Assembly (NCBI RefSeq): GCF_000230975.2
Contig: NC_021172.1
Span: forward strand, 2,232,001-2,296,000
DNA length: 64,000 nt
Direction of reading: 5' to 3'
Origin: Hyphomicrobium denitrificans 1NES1
GTDB taxonomy: Bacteria; Pseudomonadota; Alphaproteobacteria; Rhizobiales; Hyphomicrobiaceae
Under the pieces are notes generated by a model that was not told the origin of the DNA, did not search any database, and saw nothing but the letters and a program-made list of their open reading frames with translations. A program made the translations under genes and the position numbers. Shown here in pieces: positions 58,450 to 64,000 of this stretch. The first letter of the stretch is position 1. The number at the start of each line of letters is the position of its first letter.

Positions 58450-60669
58450 CTACTCGAAAAGACGTTCAACCTTGGCGACAGAGGATTTCGCCCTGAGGCC
58501 GGCGATTATGTGGTCCAAATGCACCAAATCGAAGACCTCGAGCTCGATATGCATAACGGTGAAGTCTGCCGCCCGTTTCGCCATCTTGATATTGTCAATA
58601 TTGCCGCCGGTTTCCCCGATAATCTTGGCGATTTCGGCCAGCGAGCCCGGGGCGTTGACGGCTGTTACGCTGATTCGCGCAGGAAATCGTTGAGGGTGCT
58701 CGGGATCGACGTCCCATGTGGCATCAATCCAGTGCGCTTCCTCGTACTCTTTGAGGCGCGGCGAATGGATCTGAAATACCCGAATGCCCTCGCCGGGCGC
58801 CATGACACCGACGATTCGGTCGCCGGGAACGGCACCGCCCGGCTCGAAGCGGACAGGCAGCTCCTGGCTCGGACCACCAATTGAAATCGTTGCAGTATTG
58901 TCTATTTCGGCAGTGCGGAATTTCAGACTCTTGATTTTCTCGATGTTGAACCAGCCGTCCTGCGCTCGCGCGCGGCCAAACCTGCGGCTCGGCTTGTAAC
59001 CTTCTTCGACCGGGCTTCCGCCCACCTGGGGCACAATCGCAGCGAGTATATCGGGCAACGCGACGTCATTGCGGCCGACCGCCGCAAGAAGCTCATCGGC
59101 CGATTTGAACCCCATCTTGGGAGCGGCGGCCTTTATTTTTTCTTCCGAGTAATCGATCTCCATGCCCGCCAGCGTCGAGCCGACGAGTTGCCGGCCAAGT
59201 TCGATGAAACGTTTCCTCTCAGCTTCGCGCGCCGCGCGCCGTATCGCGGCGCGCGCCCGGCCGGTGATCGCGAAGGCTTCCCAGGCAGCGGAGCGCACGT
59301 GGTTCTTCGAGGTTTCGATCACAACTTCGTCGCCGTTGCGCAAGTGCGTATCGATGGGCACATGGCGGCCGTTGATGTAGGCCGCGATGGCTTCGTTGCC
59401 GATATCGGTGTGGACAGCGTAGGCAAAATCGAGCGGCGTCGCCCCGCGCGGCAATGCAATGAGGCGCCCCTTCGGGGTAAAGCAGAAAACCTGATCGTGA
59501 AAAAGCTCGAGCTTGGTGTGCTCAAGGAATTCCTCGGGATTAGCCGCTTCGAGCAGCGACGAGATCATCGCCCTGAGGCGTCCGTAGGGGCTGTCGTCGG
59601 CGTCTTCGTCGACGTCGTGGCCGTTCGCCTGATACTGCTTCTCTTTATATAACGCATGAGCCGCAATGCCGAACTCGGCGGTATGCTGCATCTCATGCGT
59701 CCGGATTTGCAGCTCGACACGCTGATGGCGAGGCCCATAGACCGTCGTGTGGATGGACTGATAGTTGTTGCGCTTCGGCGCCGAAATGTAGTCCTTAAAG
59801 CGGCCGGGCACCGTGCTCCAGGTCGTATGGACGATGCCGAGGATGCGATAGCAATCCTCGATCGAATCAACGATGACGCGGAAACCGTAGATGTCGGAGA
59901 GCTGTTCCAGACTGATCTGCTTGTTCTCCATCTTACGCCAAATAGCGTAAGGTTTTTTCTCGCGTCCCGTCGCTTCTGCGCTGATGCCGGCATCGGCGCA
60001 CTTGCGCGCGATCGCCTGTCGAATTTCCTCGACAAGACCGCGATTGGGCTGACGCATTTCCGCCAGTCTTTCCGTCACGGCCTCATAGGCTTCCGGATGC
60101 AGCCAGCGAAAGGCGTGGTCCTCAAGCTCCTCGCGTAGCGCCTGCATGCCCATCATGCCCGCCAGCGGCGCATAGATATCGAGCGTTTCCTCGGAATTGC
60201 GCCGACGGCTTTCGGGCTTCATGTGCTCGAGGGTGCGCATATTGTGAAGCCGGTCCGCAAGCTTCACGAGCAGCACACGAATGTCGGTCGAAATCGCAAT
60301 CAGGAGTTTGCGGAAATTTTCAGCCTGCTCCGCTTTCTTGGAAACGAGATCGAGGCGCTTTATCTTGGTCAGACCGTCGACGAGGCTGCCGATCTCCGGT
60401 CCGAACATCTGGTCGATCTCTGCCCGGGTGGCGTCGGTATCCTCAATGACGTCGTGCAGGAGTGCCGTCGCGATCGTCGCATCGTCGAGCTTCAGCTCGG
60501 TCAGGATCGCGGCGACTTCGAGAGGATGCGAGAAATAGGGCGCGCCCGACGCGCGCTTCTGATTGCCGTGCGCCTTCATAGCATAGACGTAGGCGCGATT
60601 GAGCAGCGCCTCGTCGGCTTTCGGATCGTATTTGAGAACCCGCTCGACGAGTTCGTATTGCCGCATCAT
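58450..60669 (-). CDS. rsh: Bifunctional (p)ppGpp synthetase/hydrolase
   Basis: 739 residues from the ATG at 60669 (MRQYELVERVLKYDPK, GGAG ten nt upstream); 9 extra codons upstream. HD hydrolase domain (HPLEVAAILTELKLDDATIA, LLHDVIEDTDAT), synthetase domain (IWRKMENKQISLEQLSDIYG, RNNYQSIHTTVYGP), TGS domain (FCFTPKGRLIALPRGATPLD) and ACT domain at the end. The single Rsh of alphaproteobacteria. rpoZ lies immediately upstream, as usual. Confidence 0.97.
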   Translation of the reverse strand: MMRQYELVERVLKYDPKADEALLNRAYVYAMKAHGNQKRASGAPYFSHPLEVAAILTELKLDDATIATALLHDVIEDTDATRAEIDQMFGPEIGSLVDGLTKIKRLDLVSKKAEQAENFRKLLIAISTDIRVLLVKLADRLHNMRTLEHMKPESRRRNSEETLDIYAPLAGMMGMQALREELEDHAFRWLHPEAYEAVTERLAEMRQPNRGLVEEIRQAIARKCADAGISAEATGREKKPYAIWRKMENKQISLEQLSDIYGFRVIVDSIEDCYRILGIVHTTWSTVPGRFKDYISAPKRNNYQSIHTTVYGPRHQRVELQIRTHEMQHTAEFGIAAHALYKEKQYQANGHDVDEDADDSPYGRLRAMISSLLEAANPEEFLEHTKLELFHDQVFCFTPKGRLIALPRGATPLDFAYAVHTDIGNEAIAAYINGRHVPIDTHLRNGDEVVIETSKNHVRSAAWEAFAITGRARAAIRRAAREAERKRFIELGRQLVGSTLAGMEIDYSEEKIKAAAPKMGFKSADELLAAVGRNDVALPDILAAIVPQVGGSPVEEGYKPSRRFGRARAQDGWFNIEKIKSLKFRTAEIDNTATISIGGPSQELPVRFEPGGAVPGDRIVGVMAPGEGIRVFQIHSPRLKEYEEAHWIDATWDVDPEHPQRFPARISVTAVNAPGSLAEIAKIIGETGGNIDNIKMAKRAADFTVMHIELEVFDLVHLDHIIAGLRAKSSVAKVERLFE

Positions 60670-60773
60670 GACCCGCCGCACTCCTTCCGGGCGCAAGCGT
60701 AACCGAATCTCCGATTCAGATTAAAGCCAATCGACGTGCGGCAGCGCGACGGAACGAGCCCCGCCACCGGACT

Positions 60774-61232
60774 TTAGCGCGAGCGGTCCCGCGGATCGCG
60801 ATCGCGTTCACGCTCCCGCGGACCTGCACCCGATCCGATGTTTGCGGAGGGCTCAAGCGGGGTCATGCTTTCGAGACCACGCAGAAGCTGCTCTTCCGTC
60901 ATCACGTCAACCTGCGTATCTGTCGACAGGTCATCGCGGCCGAGCATCGGTGCGCGGCGATCCGGCGGCAGAAGCGGGGCGGCGACGGCTTCTGGCTCGT
61001 CGACCTCGGTGTTCTTCTGGATCGAGGAGATCAACGTCTCGCGCATATCGTCGGGCGAGAGGGTCCGCTCGGCGATCTCACGCAAGGCAATGACCGGATT
61101 CTTGTCATCGTCAGGCGCGATCGTGATGGCGCTGCCATTCGTAATGGCGCGAGCCCTGTGAGCTGCCAGGAGAACTAGCTCAAAACGATTAGGAATTTTG
61201 TCGACGCAATCTTCGACGGTAACGCGAGCCAT
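60774..61232 (-). CDS. rpoZ: RNA polymerase omega subunit
   Basis: 152 residues. [20 protein letters not shown] and [14 protein letters not shown] form the omega fold (about 1-90). The C-terminal 60 residues (acidic, then an [14 protein letters not shown] tail) are longer than in E. coli but common in Rhizobiales. Assists beta-prime assembly and ppGpp binding. Confidence 0.96.
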   Translation of the reverse strand: MARVTVEDCVDKIPNRFELVLLAAHRARAITNGSAITIAPDDDKNPVIALREIAERTLSPDDMRETLISSIQKNTEVDEPEAVAAPLLPPDRRAPMLGRDDLSTDTQVDVMTEEQLLRGLESMTPLEPSANIGSGAGPRERERDRDPRDRSR

Positions 61233-61631
61233 GAGGGCTGACCTTCCCTTGGTTAACTATCGGCTGCTCAATTGAATTGGGGCGCAGACAATCGCTCGGA
61301 CCGCTTCACAGCGCCACGTTGGTGCTTCTTTCGCATGTTGATGGGTGGAAAGCAAGTTTCCTGGAACGGAGTCATTGTACGCGTCGTTTAAGTCACCGTT
61401 GCGTCACTTTGGATTTCAAGCCACATTGCTCAGACTATTTGATCAGACTATTTGTCACAATTGTTAATCGTTGCAACGATCTGTTATCCCTTTGTCTACG
61501 CTGTAGAAGCACCTTCACATCCTCCGCCCATCGCGGCGATTGTTAAGAAAGAGAGTAGCTTTCTCTCATCATTGCCCCCCGGCGACGTTGTTGGACATCG
61601 TTTGGTATTCAAGTGGCATCAAGGACCAGCC
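61233..61631. promoter_or_regulatory. Divergent promoter region of rpoZ and NYN gene
   Basis: About 400 bp. A 12-bp direct repeat TCAGACTATTTG occurs at 61430-61441 and 61443-61454, one base apart, on one face of the helix; it could be an operator. No other pattern identified. Confidence 0.35.
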
Positions 61632-62273
61632 ATGCATTTTTATCCGACAGAACGTATCGCGTTGTTCATCGATGGGGCCAATCTCTATGCGACCGCCAAG
61701 TCGCTTGGGTTCGATATCGATTACAAGCGTCTGCTCGGCCTTTTCCGACAGAAGGGGCAGCTTGTAAGGGCGCTTTACTACACGGCACTGGCTGAGGAGC
61801 AGGAATATTCATCTATTCGCCCGCTTATCGACTGGCTGGACTACAACGGCTTTTCTATGGTGACGAAGCCGACGAAAGAATTCACCGACGCGACGGGCCG
61901 CCGCAAAGTCAAAGGCAACATGGACATCGAGCTTACAGTCGATGCCATGCGACTTGCCGATGCTCTCGACCATATCGTGATTTTCTCGGGCGACGGAGAT
62001 TTCCGCAGCCTCGTTGCTGCCCTTCAGCAAAAGGGGAAGCGCGTTAGTGTCATTTCGACATTACAGACGCAGCCGCCGATGGTTGCTGACGAATTGCGTC
62101 GGCAGGCCGATCAGTTCGTCGATCTCGCCGACCTTGAAGATCAGATCGGCAGGGCTCAGAACGGCCGCGGCCCGCGTGAAGGGGCACGGAATTATCAAGG
62201 CCGCGGATCGGCGCAATCGCCGCGTGATTCAAGCTATTTCGGAGACGACGACCTCGCCGAAGAGGAAGTCTGA
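61632..62273 (+). CDS. NYN domain (LabA/PIN-like) protein
   Basis: 213 residues from the ATG at 61632 (AAGGA upstream). PIN-like nuclease fold: IALFIDGANLYATAKSLG (acidic site), KVKGNMDIELTVDAMRLAD and HIVIFSGDGDFRSLVAALQQ supply the conserved Asp residues. A Gly/Arg-rich, disordered tail (about 165-213) may bind RNA. The RNase role is inferred. Possibly cotranscribed with the next gene, 27 bp away. Confidence 0.9.
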   Translation: MHFYPTERIALFIDGANLYATAKSLGFDIDYKRLLGLFRQKGQLVRALYYTALAEEQEYSSIRPLIDWLDYNGFSMVTKPTKEFTDATGRRKVKGNMDIELTVDAMRLADALDHIVIFSGDGDFRSLVAALQQKGKRVSVISTLQTQPPMVADELRRQADQFVDLADLEDQIGRAQNGRGPREGARNYQGRGSAQSPRDSSYFGDDDLAEEEV

Positions 62274-62300
62274 GCGGCTCTCTCGGAAGGCCTTTGATCC

Positions 62301-62960
62301 ATGGCGGGCGCGCTGACGGCTGACGCTATCGGGCCTGAGGCTCCCGTTAAATGTGGCCGCTGCCCGCGTCTTGTCGCCTATCGCCACGACAACGAAGCCA
62401 AAGAGCCGTCATGGTTCAACGGCGCAGTTCCGTCGTTCGGCGATGCCGATTGCCGCCTTTTGATCGTCGGCTTGGCGCCCGGCCGCAACGGAGCCAATCG
62501 GACGGGCAGGCCTTTCACCGGCGACTATGCCGGCGACCTTCTCTACGCGACACTTCTCGCTTACGGCTTCGCGCGCGGCAGCTATCAAGCGCGCGTCGAC
62601 GATGGTCTTGAGCTCGTCGACTGCATGATCACCAATGCGGTTCGCTGCGTACCTCCCGAAAACAAGCCGGAACCGGTAGAGATTGCGACCTGCCGCCCCT
62701 ATTTCCAGTCGCGCCTCGGCCATCTACCGCATATGAAAATCATACTGGCGCTCGGACGCATCGCCCACGATCAGGTTTTAACGACGCTTGCGAAGCGCAA
62801 GACGCTCTTTCCGTTTGCGCATGGGGCGCGTCACGAGATTGGGTCGAACCGCATCCTGTTCGATAGCTTTCATTGCTCGCGCTACAATACGAACACGGGC
62901 CGGCTGACGCCCGCCATGTTCCGGGCCGTGTTTGAAGATATCAGGCGCGAGCCCGATTGA
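62301..62960 (+). CDS. Uracil-DNA glycosylase, family 5 (UDGb)
   Basis: 219 residues. Iron-sulfur Cys in KCGRCPRL, with further Cys in VRCVPPENKPEP and IATCRP. Active-site block LLIVGLAPGRNGANRTGRPF and late motif FHCSRYNTNTGRLTP are typical of type 5 enzymes (UDGb). Removes uracil and hypoxanthine from DNA. Its last 20 bp overlap the end of the peroxiredoxin-like gene on the other strand. Confidence 0.92.
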   Translation: MAGALTADAIGPEAPVKCGRCPRLVAYRHDNEAKEPSWFNGAVPSFGDADCRLLIVGLAPGRNGANRTGRPFTGDYAGDLLYATLLAYGFARGSYQARVDDGLELVDCMITNAVRCVPPENKPEPVEIATCRPYFQSRLGHLPHMKIILALGRIAHDQVLTTLAKRKTLFPFAHGARHEIGSNRILFDSFHCSRYNTNTGRLTPAMFRAVFEDIRREPD

Positions 62961-63510
62961 GTGATAGCAACAGTTCGCGGGCATGCGTCGCGGGCAGATA
63001 CACTGGATAGATGGCGCGATAAACAACGCCATTCCTTACGATCATCGTCAGCCGCTTGAGGTACGTAACGCCACCCGTTTCGAAGCGCGGCAGATTCAAA
63101 GCGTCCGCAAATGCGAAATTTTCGTCGCTGAGCAGGAGGTAGGGTATTCCCGCGCGAACCGCGAACTCATGCTGCAGGGCGTGCGGTTGCGCGCTCAGTC
63201 CGAAAACTTCATACCCGAGCAGTTCGAACTCGGCATAACAATCGCGGAAGCCTTCCGCCTCAGGAGTTGAGCCGTGGGCGCCGGGAATCGTGTCCCAATC
63301 CGGGGGATTTGGCGCGCCAGGCGTCCCCGTCATTGGATAAACGAAGACGATCGCCCTCTCCTGATAACGAGCAAGATTCACGTCCGCGCCGCGCGTCGCA
63401 GGCAACGAAACATCAGGCAAACGCGTGCCGGCTATGAGGTGCTTTGCGCCACCATCATCGATGGGCGCGGGCCAGGGCCAATGGTCGTTCGCCTCGGATT
63501 TCTTCGACAC
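62941..63510 (-). CDS. Peroxiredoxin-like protein without the usual Cys
   Basis: 189 residues, thioredoxin fold of the AhpC/TSA type: LPDVSLPATRGADVNLARYQ, IVFVYPMTGTPGAP, LLSDENFAFADALNLPRF, TYLKRLTMIVRNG. The peroxidatic Cys expected in the GARGCTP pattern is Ser81 (GAHGSTPEAEG); the only nearby Cys is Cys91 (RDCYAE). Peroxidase activity is therefore doubtful. It starts 4 bp after smpB, so they share a transcript. Confidence 0.85.
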   Translation of the reverse strand: MSKKSEANDHWPWPAPIDDGGAKHLIAGTRLPDVSLPATRGADVNLARYQERAIVFVYPMTGTPGAPNPPDWDTIPGAHGSTPEAEGFRDCYAEFELLGYEVFGLSAQPHALQHEFAVRAGIPYLLLSDENFAFADALNLPRFETGGVTYLKRLTMIVRNGVVYRAIYPVYLPATHARELLLSLNRARA

Positions 63511-63513
63511 AGC

Positions 63514-63987
63514 TCAGCCTCGTTCGCGCATCAGCCGCGCCTTTTGCCGGTTCCAGTCGCGCTTGGCCGCATCCTGACGTTTGTCCGACTGGTTCTTGCC
63601 CTGCGCGAGACCAACCTTAACTTTCGCCCGACCCTTGGCATTGAAATAAAGTTCGAGCGGAACGAGCGTCATGCCCTTGCGCTCGACGGCAATCGCGATC
63701 TTGTGGATCTCACTCGCATGCATCAGCAGCCTGCGTTTGCGGCGCGGCTCGTGCGGGAACATCGCGGCGCCAGGATATTCCGCAATGTAGCTGTTGATCA
63801 GCCAGACTCCTTGATCCTCAACGGACGCATAGCTTTCGGCGATGTTCGACTGCCCCCTCCGCAATGACTTCACCTCCGATCCGAGCAACTCGATACCTGC
63901 TTCCCAGCTGTCGGTGATGAAGTATTCGTGCCGTGCCTTCCGGTTCTCGGCGACAAGCGTGCTGCCGTCGTCGCGTTTCGCGGCCAT
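63514..63987 (-). CDS. smpB: SsrA-binding protein SmpB
   Basis: 157 residues. Beta barrel with NRKARHEYFITDSWEAGIEL, GSEVKSLRRGQSNIAESYAS, and a basic C-terminal tail (DKRQDAAKRDWNRQKARLMR). Brings tmRNA to stalled ribosomes. First gene of the minus-strand pair with the peroxiredoxin-like gene. The last 13 bases of the window hold nothing recognisable. Confidence 0.97.
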   Translation of the reverse strand: MAAKRDDGSTLVAENRKARHEYFITDSWEAGIELLGSEVKSLRRGQSNIAESYASVEDQGVWLINSYIAEYPGAAMFPHEPRRKRRLLMHASEIHKIAIAVERKGMTLVPLELYFNAKGRAKVKVGLAQGKNQSDKRQDAAKRDWNRQKARLMRERG

Positions 63988-64000
63988 CGTTCAACAAGCT

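Overview
The window looks like chromosomal DNA of a Rhizobiales alphaproteobacterium, most likely Hyphomicrobium or a close relative. This rests on the GC-rich coding sequence, the conserved order smpB / rpoZ / rsh / DUF2062 / pdxJ / acpS / lepB / rnc / era / recO, a GTTC-N7-GTTC SOS box by ssb, an EipA (DUF1134) protein, and many small secreted proteins typical of that order. The genus is an inference from gene content, not from a database match.

Layout. 1-5.2 kb: the 3'-truncated end of gyrA, a PRC-barrel protein, a cytochrome c and a CDF metal transporter. 5.3-17.3 kb: an accessory, repeat-rich segment built around ssb and uvrA. It carries at least three families of palindromic repeats (one copy lies in frame inside uvrA), a complete IS1595-family element with a P63C-domain passenger gene and an 8-bp target duplication, a frameshifted DUF6455 gene, a second decayed copy of the uvrA 3' end, and a solitary reverse transcriptase with a structured leader. 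This is the most likely place for an undescribed system. 17.3-34.8 kb: a secreted beta-carbonic anhydrase, an SDR, an MFS carrier, a TonB-like protein, DUF72, EipA, an L,D-transpeptidase, a TPR protein, thioesterases and the NAD(P)HX repair enzyme, interspersed with small exported proteins.

34.9-49.4 kb: glnB (with a sigma-54 promoter) and glnA, MFS, an aminotransferase of the HisC type, DUF1489, a run of envelope proteins, a polysaccharide deacetylase, tRNA-Leu(GAG), lipB, a 23-residue lysine/alanine peptide, and a LysR regulator. 49.4-64 kb: the propionyl-CoA carboxylase alpha subunit, a TerB-like repeat protein, then the housekeeping cluster from recO up to smpB, read on the minus strand. 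A NYN-domain protein and a family 5 uracil-DNA glycosylase are inserted on the plus strand.

Functional themes: DNA repair and SOS response (ssb, uvrA, recO, udg), nitrogen control (glnB-glnA), envelope maintenance (EipA, L,D-transpeptidase, lepB, TonB), lipid/cofactor metabolism (acpS, lipB, pdxJ, pccA), and stringent response (rsh, rpoZ). No CRISPR array, rRNA or prophage was seen.
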